In this document: positions 11,936 to 23,525 of the stretch, one piece after another | How the letters are laid out: every line of letters begins with the position of its first letter | How positions within the stretch are numbered: the first letter of the stretch is position 1 | Notes under the pieces: generated by a model | What the model saw: only the letters and a program-made list of their open reading frames with translations | Databases searched by the model: none | What the model was told of the DNA's origin: nothing | Made by a program: the position numbers and the translations under genes | Assembly (NCBI GenBank): GCA_006176705.1 | Contig: QRFJ01001014.1 | Location: forward strand, 248,001-312,000 | Origin: Cocos nucifera | Taxonomy: Eukaryota > Streptophyta > Magnoliopsida > Arecales > Arecaceae | DNA length: 64,000 bases | Direction: 5' to 3'

Positions 11936-14167
11936 TGTTAGATATATGTGCCCTAGAAGCCAGAATTGGCTGACACTTGTAATACACTTCTAGGGCAAAA
12001 TTATAATTTGACTATAATTAATGAAATGGTTATTTTCTATCACACCGTGTATTTAGTGTCTGTGATACATCCTTTGAGTTAATGGTAATGATAATTCATA
12101 TTTCAAGAGTTGAAAATTTAAGACATGAATAATCATTATTAACTCATAAATAGCTCCTGACCATAGGATCATCACGGAGATGGTGATTGATCCGAAGGTT
12201 GTTGGTGTACGATCGCTTCTCTTTAGTAGATGAGTCTTGAGTCTACGGTGTGAGACACCAGAGCGAGAGTACAAGTACTCGTTAGAGAACGAGGGCACTG
12301 AGCGTGACCACCACGAGTAGTCATTAGGGAGTCTACCTTCTCGTCAATGACTGACTTGATGCTGCAGTAGTGTGTCTGGTTCTTTGACCTGAGATGCATC
12401 GGCAGTTCACCTTGAGGGTGTTATAGTTTGACTACACCATTACTCGGTCTCCTAGCCAATGGAACCCTGAGGTGTATGTTGGCTATAGCATGTTCATTGT
12501 AGGAACTGGATTGCATCAAGATGGAATCTATCTACCTCGATGGGTAGAGGAGAGCCCTATGATGATCATGAGAATCAAGTCCAGAATCCATGGCCATGGT
12601 AGAGTGAAATAATAGAAAGAGTTTCTATTTAATTTCATATGACTCGAATCGAATGATATATCATATGATAGAGACTAGGGTTTGACGAGTTCACCTTAAC
12701 CCTAATTCTGACGGGCTCAGATAGAAGAACTGAATCACACAGTAGCTGCACCAAGAGGTTCGCATTCAGCTCTGATGGGTTGCCACCATATACTGCTAGG
12801 TGTCACTAATGGATTTTGGGAGCAATTAGAATGATTTAGATGATCGATCATTCTAGCTTTCGAATCAGAAGAGTTATGATCCATCAAAGGAGTTTCGATG
12901 ATGTCGATGATAGAGATCATGACATATCCCATTACCATATAGAACTGAACCTAACGGTCACCACAAAACAAGGGTTTGAATCTGGTATCATCAATTGGAA
13001 CTGATCTAGTTCAATTTATCTGAATGAGATTCAATTAGGTCAAGGAAATCATGCTAGCACTCGATTGAACCTAACGTTCTTCTTTTACTATCACAAATAA
13101 GTTATCCTGAAAGACCAAAGGAGTTTGTGCTCAATCAGAGGCCTTCATATGGTCTGACTGGAGGTTGTCCATGTCAGAATAGGTTGTCTTATTTGTAAGA
13201 CATTACCTGCCATTTTTGGTCATCTGCCATTTCTTGTTCTTTGACTTTGGTCAAAAGTCTACCTTGACTGGTCAAACTTGACCATTGACCCTTTGACTTT
13301 TGACCACATGTCATGCACCTATTGGAGAGCTGGTGGGGGCTTGTCCCCCTGCCAGAACCTGGCAAGGAGAAGGGCGCACGCCAAGGGTGGCGTGAGCCCA
13401 AGTAGGAGGCGCCTAGGAGTCCTTGTTGGACAAGGACTCCACCTCCCTTTTGGATTCCAATCAGAGTTCTACTAAGAATCCAGTTTGACTGGTCTTAGGC
13501 ACCTCTAAGGAGGAATCCAGGGGTCTCTATTCCAACCAATCAGATTTAGATCTGATTTCACAAAGGGTTGTGATTGGTTGAGAGGAAGAGGAGTTGGATC
13601 ACAAGAGGTCATAAAATAAGACCCTGCGCCCAACCCTAATTCCAATGCTATTAGACAGCCCCAAGGCTGCCTCTCCCCTCCTTCTCCATGCCATAGTCTC
13701 TTCTCCCCTTGCTCTCCACGTCCAAAAGTGTTTTGGACTTAGGTTGGTGCGATTCAGATCAAGGAAAGGCGATCAAAAGCAAGAAGGCTGCGCTGCTATC
13801 AAAAAGGACGACTGCAGATCTTCAAAAGATTTTGAAGATCCTCCAGAATCAGATCCAGATCTGATTTTTGGAGGTGTATAGAGAAGAAGAGTTCTCCAGA
13901 TCCAACTCGAGTGGATACCGTAGAGGCCAGCGCTTGCTGGCTAAGATCCAAACCTCGCTGCAATCAGGATCATCTACAGGATAATAGGTTACCAAATCAG
14001 GTAAATTGAATTGATTTAATTTATATTGTTTTTATTTATTTATTAAATAAAAAGAATCAGATCTGAAACATATCAGATCTGATTGAGATCAAGAGAAAAT
14101 TTTTGAAATATATCTCTTGATCTAATCAGATCAGACGAACCTGGACCGGAAATCAGGATTTCCTTCA
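11936..14167 (+). repeat. B2 5' LTR
   Basis: TGTTAGATATATG...TTCCTTCA. It is homologous to the B1 LTRs over its full length but shorter by many scattered one-base deletions (for example GGTGTGAGACACC where B1 has GGTGTAGAGACACC). The TATA region reads GTCATAAAATAAG (about 13610), damaged relative to its own 3' copy CTATAAATAAG near 18070. Confidence 0.9.
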
Positions 14168-14168
14168 A

Positions 14169-14184
14169 TGGTATCAGAGCCATG
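14169..14184 (+). promoter_or_regulatory. B2 primer binding site (initiator tRNA-Met type)
   Basis: TGGTATCAGAGCCATG, a perfect match to the common Copia primer site over the first 14 bases, directly after the LTR. Confidence 0.85.
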
Positions 14185-15975
14185 TTCTAAAATTGTTTAG
14201 ATCTATATTTAGTTTTATTTTAATTAGAAAATAAATTATTTCAGATGTCACAATGAATGTGATCAGAATCTGAAATCAGAAAAAAATTAAAATAAATGAT
14301 TTGGATCTAAGAACATGAAGATATGCATGACTAGTTCTAGAATAGAATATTCTATAGAATAGTTTTGCATGTCTTTGATTAATCTGATATAAATCAATTT
14401 TAATCTTTTATTTACTATTTTCTGATATTATAAGTGTTATAATAACATGATAAACAGCAAATAAAAAAAATATTTAATTTTAAATATCATATGAGATATG
14501 ATAGATGCATGACTAGACTAGTTGTAGAAATTAATTCACATAATTGTCTAGATTAGAATTTATTTGATTAGATCAATTTAAATTAAATTTTAGATTATTA
14601 TGAGATAATTTAGATCTAAAAACATGCATGATTTGATACATGAGATGTATGCAAAATATGCCTTGATTAGATCTAAATTTGTATATGAGATATAATGATT
14701 AGATCTATAACTATTTTGTAGATTACATGTTCCTGATTAAGGCGTTCCTCTTGGCCGTCGGTCATAAGAATAAGAAGGTTAAAGCCCTCTCTTCCATTCG
14801 ATGGGGTTTCTTATGACGTGTAGGTGCTGCGTGTTCGTCCTTAATCAGAAACCAAAACTTACTTTCTGCAAAACCTAGATCCTGAAACCCTAGAGGATTT
14901 ATTGTCATATTTTTTATGAACTCAACTTAATTGAAAATTAAGTTATGAATATTAATTAGGTCTAAATTGAGAATTTCAGATCTAAGACATATTCATAATA
15001 TGGGTTCGGCTTGGTAGCTCAATTAGGTCTAAGCGGTTGATTCAAACCGAATCAAGAGTTGGTTAGATGGGAACAACATGCTTAATTACAGCCTAATAGG
15101 ATTAAGTCTGGGTCAAGATCGAGTCACGATCAAGTAAACCTAATTAGGCTCAGGTTAGAGTCTGTATAGGCTAACCCAATTGTTCTGAACTCAACAATTT
15201 TTTGTCTAAGGTAAGTTTGGCGCAATACGACCCGACTGGTTTAATTGGAGCTACTCGACCTGAATGATTCTTGTGCGAGTTAACGGCATATTCCTTCCAC
15301 CGGTCTCACTTACCTGGCCATATTGTTGACAACAGTTTGATCTGAGGTGGTCAATAATCCGAGCTTACCATGCACTAGTGTAGTCATAAGTTTATGACTA
15401 CCAAGTCTAGTTTAATGAGACCAGAATCATATCTCCTAAGAAAAGATTAAGTCCAGGTCTTCCACATTGTAGATGTGCGGGCCCTTCCCGGGTTGATTGT
15501 TCTCGGCTGGATATCATGGCTCAGTTGCACCGGGAAGATGCAACCATGTCTATTAGGCATTGGATGCTAGGCTGGAGGATGAGTTGGGCTCAATATTTCA
15601 GGATACGGTGAGAGACCCAATTAGGAATCCCAGTCTACAAATGGTGGGTCTGACTTAACTAAGGAGTGGATCAATATTCATGATCGTGAGATTTAGAATT
15701 AGAGACCAAGTTTGGTGCACCATGATTAGAGAATCATTGAACAAGAGTTTTCACCTCATTGGCTAAGCCATCACCAATAACTGTTAGATGAGGTGAGGAG
15801 TCAGTTGTGAGATCCGCACCACCCACTAGAAATCATCAATCGGAGATTTTCGCATCTCTACAAAGGGAGTGTAGGAATCCGAGAAAAATAGTGAAGCTAA
15901 TTTTGTTAAAAATAAAATTTCCCTAAAACAAATTGGTTCAAATCAAAATTACTAGACTACAGAATCTTTGACTCT
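14185..15975 (+). other. B2 untranslated leader
   Basis: Homologous to 8691-10549 with numerous one- and two-base losses. It keeps both 9-bp stems of the leader stem-loop (about 14732-14852), a degraded TTTGTCTAAGGTAAG box (about 15201) and CACTTACCTGG (about 15307). No gene seen. Confidence 0.6.
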
Positions 15976-17451
15976 CTACAGAAAAATTTCTGCGTCCACC
16001 CCCACTGGCACGTATCCTAGACACACACATAGACTGACTGAACCAATTACAAAGATTAGCTCATGAACTACAAAATTATTTTGGGTTCAAGAAAGTTAAC
16101 ACATGTTTGGACCAGAACCCTCCCACCTTTACCAGCTCGTCCATCCACTGAACAGAGACGTCTCTGGAAAAATGGATTGATGAAGACAATAAGGCCAGAT
16201 ACTACATGTTGGCTCGATGTTCTGAATGAGCTCCAAGCGCCAAACATGAAAGATATCGGGACTGCTCGCCAAATGTTGGCTCACCTGCAGGAGATGTTTG
16301 GTGAACAGAGTCGGTCGCAGCCAAATATCAAGTCACGAAATGACTTTTAAGGCTAAGATGCGTGATGGGCAGTCAGTCCAAGATCACTACTGACAATGAT
16401 CAAGGATATGGAAGAGCTTGAAAGCTCGGATGTGAAGGTTGACTTGGACTGCAGAACGTATTATTCTGCAATCCTTGACTATGCATATGGGCAATCATCA
16501 TGAATACCACATGCATAAACTTCAAAATTCCTTGGCCGAGTTATGACATTGCTTGTTACCGCTGAGCTTTCATGAAAGGTTCTAAAGGTCAGTTCTTGCT
16601 ATGGAACGGACTTCTTCAAAAAAAGTTCTTATGGAAAGAAAAAGAAAGTCTGTGAAAAAGCAAAAGGTGGAAGAGGATCAAAGAAAGAAGAAGGCAGAGA
16701 ACCAAAAGAAGAAGTCGATGCAAAGGAAAGTTTTCATTGCAACAGCAACGGCCATTGAAGCGAACTGCCCTACTTACCTGGCCACCCTGAAGAACAAAAG
16801 GGAGGTCCTTCTGGAGGTAATGCTCGTTATTGAGTCTAACCTTTACGGTTTCTTTGCATCCTAGTTGGGTGCTTGACTCTGGTTTAGTGCTCATCTGTTG
16901 CACTTCTATGCAGGATCTTGAGGATAGTAGGAAGCTGAGGGATGGAGACATGATCCTACGCGTCGGTAATGAGCAAGGAGTTGCTGAGCCGTGAAACATA
17001 CCCTCTGCGATTACCATTGTTAGAGACTTAGTTTAAAAGACAGTTATTATGTGCCTGCAGCTAGCAGGAATTTGATTTCTGTTCATTGCTTAGCACAAGA
17101 AAGCGTTATGTATCACCTTCTTAAGGACCATTGTAACATTCTTTATGAAAGAAATAAAATTGCAAATGGTTTCCTTGTTAATGATCTTTATCAGTGCATG
17201 ATTGATGTACCTGTTTAACTATGAGCAAAAAGTGAATGCCAAAGACCTAGGGATAGTCCAAACGACAGATATCTATGGCACCTGAGATTTAGTCATATAG
17301 CAGAAGAATAGGATTAACAAATTGGAGAAAAAGTGCTATTAGATCCATTGACTTTTGAGTCAATATCCAACTTGTGAATCTTGTCTTCAAGGCAAAATGA
17401 CTAAACTCCCTTTTGTTGGACATGGGGAGAGGGCCACAGATCTCCTTGCCC
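15976..17451 (+). pseudogene. B2 gag, protease and pre-integrase, heavily frameshifted
   Basis: Homologous to B1 gag-protease (10540-11935 plus 18642-18750). Recognisable pieces include the QMLAHLQEMFGEQS segment (16270-16315), the lysine-rich Gag tail (16620-16740) and the protease start WVLDSG (16866-16885). The start codon region reads ATTTCT instead of ATGTCT. Frames change every few tens of bases through single-base losses. It ends at 17451 in the early integrase sequence and jumps to mid-LTR. Confidence 0.82.
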
Positions 17452-18641
17452 TTAGTTCAATTGATCTTGAATCGAGATTCAATTAGGTTCAAGGAAATCG
17501 TGCTAGCACTCATTGAACCCTAACGTTCTTCTTTTACTATCACAAATAAGTTGTCGCTGACTGAGCCAAAGGAGTTTGTGCTCAATCAGAGGCCCTTCAT
17601 ATGGTCTGACTGGAGGTTGTCCAATGTCAGAAAATAGTTGTCTTATTTTGTAAGACAAAATTACCTGCCATTTTGGTCACCTGCCATTTCTTGTTCTTTG
17701 ACTGTTGGCAAAAGTCTACCTTTGACTGGTCAACGTTGACCATTGACCCTTTGACTTTTGACCACATGTCATGCACCTATTGGAGAGCTGGTGGGGCTTG
17801 TCCCCTGCCAGAAACCTGGCAAGGAGAAGGGCGCACGCTAAGGGTGGCGTGAGCCCAAGTAGGAGGCGCCTAGGAGTCCTTGTTGGACAAGGACTCCACC
17901 TCCCTTTTGGATTCCAATCAGAGTTCTACTAAGAATCCAGTTTGACTGGTCCTTAGGTGCCCTCTAAGGAGGAATCCAGGGGTCTCTATTCCAACCAATC
18001 AGATTTAGATCTGATTTCAAAAGGGTTGTGATTGGTTGAGAGGAAGAGGAGTTTGGATCACAAGAGGTCTATAAATAAGACCCTGCGCCCAACCCTAATT
18101 CCAATGCTATTAGACACGCCCCAAGGCTGCCTCTCCCCTCCTTCTCCATGCCATAGTCTCTTCTCCCCTTGCTCTCCACGTCCAAAAGTGTTTTGGATTT
18201 AGATTAGTGCGATTCAGATCAAGGAAAGGCGATCAAAAGCAAGAAGGCTGCGCTGCTGCAAAAGGACGACTGCAGATCTTCAAAAGAGTTTTGAAGATCC
18301 TCCAGATCAGATCCAGATCTAATTTTTGGAGGTGTGATAGAGAAGAAGAGGTTCTCCAGATCCAACTCGAGTGGATACCGGTAGAGGCCAGGCGCTTGCG
18401 TGGCTAAGATCCAGAACCTTTCGCTTCAATCAGGATCATCTACAGGGTAATAGGATTACCCAAATCAGGTAAATTGAATTTGATTTAATTTATCTTGTTT
18501 TATTTTATTTATTAAAATAAAAAGAATCAGATCTAAAATATATCAAGATCTGATTGAGATCAAGAGAAAATTTTTGAAATATATCTCTTGATCTAATCAG
18601 ATCTAGACGAACCTGGACCGGAAAATCAGGATTTCCCTTCA
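17452..18641 (+). repeat. B2 3' LTR, 5'-truncated
   Basis: Matches the last ~1.19 kb of the B LTR, from TAGTTCAATTGAT onwards to ...TTCCCTTCA. The first ~1.07 kb of the LTR is missing. A TAG shared by both sides of the join at 17451-17454 is compatible with microhomology-mediated deletion or with an assembly join. A TATA box (CTATAAATAAG, about 18070) is present. Confidence 0.88.
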
Positions 18642-19419
18642 AGTCCATTGACTTTCGAGTCATATCCAATTTGTGAATTCTGTCTTCATGGCAAAATGAC
18701 TAAACTCTCTTTTATAGGATATGGGGAAAGGGCCACGGATCTTCTTGTCCTAGTACATATAGATGTGTGCGGCCCATTTGATGTGCCGGCTAGAGGCAAC
18801 TTAGTCTACTTCATAATCTTTATCGATGATTTATCTAGGTATGGTTATGTGTATCTTATGAGACACAAGTCTGAAGCATTTGAAAAGTTCAAAAAATTCA
18901 GACATGAAGTAGAAAAGCAAATTAGAAAATCCATTAAGATTCTTTGATCAGATCGAGGAGGTGAATACCTTAGTCAAAAATTCCTAGACTATCTCAAAAA
19001 AAATGGCATAATCTCTCAATGGACTCCACCAGGAACACCTCAACTAAATGAGATTTCAGAACAAAGGAATCGGACCCTATTAGATATGGTCCGATCCATG
19101 ATGAGCTTCACAGACCTTTCTGATTTTCTTTGAGGATACTGTTTGTTAACTATAATTTACCTACTGAATAGGGTTCCTTCTAAAATCGTTCCTACCACAC
19201 CGTATGAGATATGGCATGGTAAGAAACCAAGTCTAAGTCATTTCAAAATTTGGGGTTGTCTGACTCATGTTAAAAGACAACAAGCGTACAAGTTAGACTT
19301 TAGGTCCTTTAGAGCTCGATTCATAGGATATCCTAAAGAGTCATTAGGATATTATTTCTACATTTCAGAAGATCACAATGTGATTATGAGTCGACATGCT
19401 ATCTTTCTTAAAAAATAGT
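18642..19419 (+). pseudogene. pol: B1 integrase
   Basis: It continues B1 pol after B2. The zinc cysteines CEFC are at about 18672-18683. The core starts with VHIDVCGPF (first Asp) and IDDLSRYG. The second Asp is in SDRGGEYLS just after a TGA at about 18946, which replaces an Arg codon of the family. The catalytic Glu lies in the region around 19050-19065 (SEQRN). A further stop falls at about 19133. The C-terminal part has the Copia motif PYEIWHGKKPSLSHFKIWGC and ends with a stop at 19419. The enzyme would insert element cDNA into the genome. Confidence 0.88.
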
Positions 19420-20743
19420 TTATTCAAGATAGCGGCATTGAAAAGTAGATCAAGCTTGATGAGAATGTCTTACAAGAGCAATGAGCTAAGGACCAAATGG
19501 AATCAAATCAAGTTAAGCCAATCCATACACTACCTCCTCCACCTCGTAGATCGAAAAGAGTTTTTCATCTCCCTGAAAGGTACTTAGGTACTATTTGAGA
19601 GGATGTAGAGGAAATGTTCCTCATAGGTAATGGGGTTCATGGTGATGATCCCAAAACCTCTAACGAGGCGATATCAGATATCGACTCCGAGAAATGGTTA
19701 GAGGCAATGAAGTCAGAAATTGACTCGATGCACTCAAACCAAATCTGGACCTTGGTAGATCCACTAGAAGGTATAATACCTATTGGGTGTAAATGGTTCT
19801 TCAAGAGAAAGATTGGTGTAGATGGAAATGTGGAGACATTCAAGGCTAAATTAGTGGCAAAAGGTTATAGTCAATGCGAGGGCATTGATGATCAGGATAC
19901 CTTTTCGCTAGTAGCTATGCTAAAATTTATTCGCACATTGCTTGCTGTTGCAGCCTATTTCGATTATGAAATATGGCAAATGGATGTAAAAACGGCGTTC
20001 TTAAATGAATATCTTGAGGAAGATATCTATATGGAACAGCCGCTAGGTTTCACATCTAGTGATGATGATCATAAGGTTTGCAAGCTGCAAAGATCCATAT
20101 ATGGACTTAAGCAAGTATCTCGAAGCTGGAACACTCATTTTAATGATATGATCAAAATGTTTGGTTTCATCAAAAATGAGGAGGAGCTATGCATCTTTAG
20201 AAAAGTCAGTGGGAGCACTATTGTCTTCCTCATATTGTACGTGGATGACATCCTCCTTATTGGGAATGATATTCCCATGTTGACCATAGTTAAAATGTAG
20301 TTATCTAAAGAATTTTCCATGAAAGACCTAAAAGAAGCATCCTTTATTCTGAGAATTAAGGTCTATAGAGATAGACCGAATAGGATGCTAGGACTTTCAC
20401 AGAAGATGTACATAGAGGAAGTACTAAAGAGGTTTAGTATGGAAAACTCTAAGAGGGGTTTAGTACCCTTCAGGCATGGCATTCATCTTTTCAAGAAGAT
20501 GTGCCCTAGCACACTTGAGGAAATAGAATGCATGAGCAAGATCCCTTATGCTTCAGTAATAGGGAGCCTCATATATGCCATGTTATGTACACGACCTGAT
20601 ATAGCCCATGCCATAAGTGTCATGAGCAGATATCAGTCGAATCTAGGTGAAGAACATGGGACTTCTGTGAAATGTATCCTTAAGTACATGAGAAGAACTA
20701 AGGATATGTTGTTGGTCTTTGGTAATAGAGAACTCCAAGTCTA
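19420..20743 (+). pseudogene. pol: B1 reverse transcriptase
   Basis: After a short linker the reverse transcriptase frame runs from 19614 to 20300, then after a TAG (position of a Trp codon) from about 20301 to 20743. Visible motifs: KWLEAMKSEIDSM, GCKWFFKRK, the first active-site Asp in QMDVKTAFLNEYL, SIYGLKQVSRSWN, and the active-site YVDD in LILYVDDILLIGND (about 20234). The catalytic residues are kept and damage is limited to a few stops. Reverse transcriptase would copy element RNA to DNA. Confidence 0.92.
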
Positions 20744-21213
20744 GGGGTATACAGACTCGGACTTTATGTTCGATATAGATGATCGAAAGTCGACATCTGG
20801 GAGTCTATTTTTGTGTAATGGTGGAGGCTGTTAGTTGAAAAAGTTTCAAACAGACAGTGATAGTAGATTCCACCATGGAAGCAGAATATATCGCTGTATC
20901 AAAAACTGTGAAAGAAGCATTCTGGTACAAAAAGTTTACCATGGTGATAGAAATGATGGCATCAGATGCCATTCCTCTGTACTGCGACAACAATAGCATC
21001 ATAGCTCTTGCTAAGGAACCAAGGTCTCACTAGAAATCCAAGCACATCGAGCGGCGATACCACCTCATCCACGATTACCTCGAGAAGGGTTACGTTGAGG
21101 TCAAGAGAGTCGACTTCACAGACAATGCGATGGACCCGCTTACAAAGCCATTGGGCCAGCAGAAGATCGAAGCCCACCTTGAGAAGATGAGACTTAGATT
21201 TGTAGCCAATTAG
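20744..21213 (+). pseudogene. pol: B1 RNase H
   Basis: Reading past a TAG at 20742, the sequence encodes GYTDSDF...DDRKSTSG, then, after a frameshift near 20825, STMEAEYIA, LYCDNNSIIALAKEP, KHIERRYH and DPLTKPL. These are the standard Copia RNase H blocks with the catalytic Asp and Glu positions. A stop replaces a His codon near 21031. It ends close to the polypurine tract. Confidence 0.88.
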
Positions 21214-21218
21214 CTTTA

Positions 21219-21233
21219 GGTCAAGTGGGAGTT
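21219..21233 (+). promoter_or_regulatory. B1 polypurine tract
   Basis: GGTCAAGTGGGAGTT directly before the 3' LTR, the usual Copia AAGTGGGAG tract that primes plus-strand DNA synthesis. Confidence 0.85.
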
Positions 21234-23520
21234 TGTTAGATATGTGTGCCCTAGAAGCCAGAATTAGCTGACACTTGTAATACACTTCTAAGGGCAAAAT
21301 TATAATTTTGACTATAAATAATAAAATAGATTATTTTCTATCACATATGTGTATTTAGTGTCTGTGATATATCCTTTGAGTTAATGGTAATGATAATTTT
21401 TATTTTCAAGAATTGAAAATTTAAGACAAGAATTTTCATTATTAACTCATAAAATGCTCCTGACCGTAGGATCATCATGAGGATGATGATTGATCCGGAA
21501 GGTTAGTGTACAATCGCTTCTTTATAGTAGATGAGTCTTAAGTCTACGGTGTAGAGACACCATAGCGAGAGTACATATACTCGTTAGAGAATGAGGGCAC
21601 TAAGCATGACCACCTGAAGTAGTCATAAGGAAGTCTACCTTCTTATCGATGACTAACTCGATGCTGCAGTGGTGTGTCTGGTTCTTTGACCTGAGGTGCA
21701 TCGACAGTTCATCTTGAGGGTGTTATAGTTTGACTACACCATGACTCGGTCTCCTAGCCATTCGGAATCCTGAGGTGTATGTTGGCTATAGCATGTTCAT
21801 TGTAGGAATTGGATTGCACTAAGATGGAATCTATCTACCTCGGTGGATGAGGAGCAGTCCTATAATGATCATGAGAATCAAGTACATAAGCCCATGGCCA
21901 TGGCAGAGAGTGTGAAGTAATAGAAAGAGTTTCTATTAAGGTTTTCACATCGGACTTGAATCGAATGATTAAATCATATGATAGAAATTAGGGTTTGACG
22001 AGTCACCTTAACCCTAATCTGATCGGGGCTCAAGATAGAAGAACTTAATCACACAAGTAGCTGCATCAAAAGGTTCATTTTCAGTTTTGATGGGTTGCCA
22101 CCATATGCTGCTAGGTGTCATTGGTGGATTTTGGGAGCAATTAGAATGATTTAGATGATCGATCATTCTAAGTTGTCTGAATCAGAAGAGTTCTGATCTG
22201 AATCCATCGAAAGGATTTCTCAATGATGGAGATCATGACATATCCCATTACCATATAGAACTGAACCTAACTAGGTCACACAAACAAGGGTTTGGATCTG
22301 GATATCATCAATTGGACTAACCTAGTTCAATTCATTTGAATAAGATTCAATTAGGTTCAATAAAATCGTGCTAGCACACGATTGAGCCTAACATTCTCCT
22401 TTTTCTATCTTAAAAGTTATCTCGACTGAGCTAAATGAGTTTGTACTCACTCAGATACCTTTACCTGGTCTGATTGAAGCTTGTCCAAGTTAGAAAAGAG
22501 TTATCTTAATTTATGAGATAAATTTGAGACAACACCTATCATTTTTTGTCACCTGCTAATTCTTCTACTTTGACTTGGTCAAACATTGACCTTTGACCCT
22601 TGGACATCTGCCCATGTGTCATGCACTTATTAGAGAGCAGATAGGGGCTTGTCCCCCTCTCTAGAAATTGGAAAGAAGGGGGCACACACCTAGGATGGCG
22701 TGCGCCCATGGATAGGGACTCTGGAGTCCCATATGGATGGGACTCCAGGTTGCTTCTTGGTTTCTACTTAGGTGGCCCTTGGGTATCTACTTTGACCAAT
22801 CTTAAGCACCATCTAAGAATGAACCTGTGGGTCTATCATCTGATTGGATCAGGTAATGTCATCCCACCAATCAGATTTAGATCTGATTGTACGAAGCAAT
22901 GTGATTGGTCGGGGTGATGCAGCACTGCATGGTGCAACAGAGTCTATAAAAAGACCCTATCTACGCCCACTTTTGGGAACCCCTCTTTCAAGCCATGCCC
23001 CAAGACTGCCCCTCTCCCTTCTCCATGCCACACCATCTAGCCCTCTCTCTCCTCTCCATGCTCAAAGTAGTTGGGCCTTTAGATTAGTGAGAGTCAGGCA
23101 AGGAAAGGCTGACAAAAAAGGAAGAAGGCAGCACTGCTGCAGAGACGACGGGTGATCTTCAGAAGGTGTTTTGAAGATCCTCCAAATTAGATATAGATCT
23201 AATTTTTGGAGAAAAGAAAGAGAAGGAGAAGATCTCTAGATCTAGCCTGAGTGGATACTGGTAGAGGCCAGGTGCTTGCATGGCTAGATCCAGAATCTCA
23301 GAGCTTCCGCAGGATCATCAATGGGTAATTAGATTACCCAAGATCAAGGTAAAAATTAATTCAAAATTAATTTAGTTTTATTTTCTTAATTATCAATTTA
23401 TAAATTAGATCTGAAAAGATGTCAGATCTGATCTAGATCTGAGAGAAAATTTTTGAAATATGTCTCTCGATCCAATCAGATCTGAATGAACCTGATCCGG
23501 GAAATCTGGATTTTCCTTCA
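21234..23520 (+). repeat. B1 3' LTR
   Basis: TGTTAGATATGTG...TTTCCTTCA, 2287 bp, homologous to 6381-8672 with scattered, mostly transition-type differences. It is followed by the second CCTAG (23521-23525). The TATA box TATAAAAAG is at 22945-22953. Confidence 0.93.
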
Positions 23521-23525
23521 CCTAG

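Larger units (their letters stand above)
11936..18641 (+). mobile_element. B2: second copy of the B Copia family, nested in B1, internally deleted
   Basis: A full 5' LTR (11936-14167), leader, gag, protease and the start of integrase are followed directly by the last 1.19 kb of a 3' LTR (17452-18641). Removing B2 rejoins the B1 pre-integrase region to its integrase. The flanking five bases are GATCC and AGTCC. The undisturbed site in B2 itself reads AGATCCATTGAC, so these are probably one duplication with errors. Compared with B1, 11.98-17.45 kb has very many one-base deletions. Confidence 0.88.
6381..23520 (+). mobile_element. B1: Copia LTR retrotransposon with 2.3-kb LTRs, split by B2
   Basis: TG...CA LTRs at 6381-8672 and 21234-23520, an initiator-Met primer site, gag, protease, integrase, reverse transcriptase and RNase H in Copia order, and a GTCAAGTGGGAG polypurine tract. 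The CCTAG target duplication is perfect. Without B2 (11936-18641) the interior is about 5.9 kb. The coding region has several stops and frameshifts, so it is not active as written, but the two LTRs are still very alike. I cannot assign the Copia lineage with confidence; the UBN2-type gag and long LTRs suggest a Tork- or Angela-like group. Confidence 0.93.
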
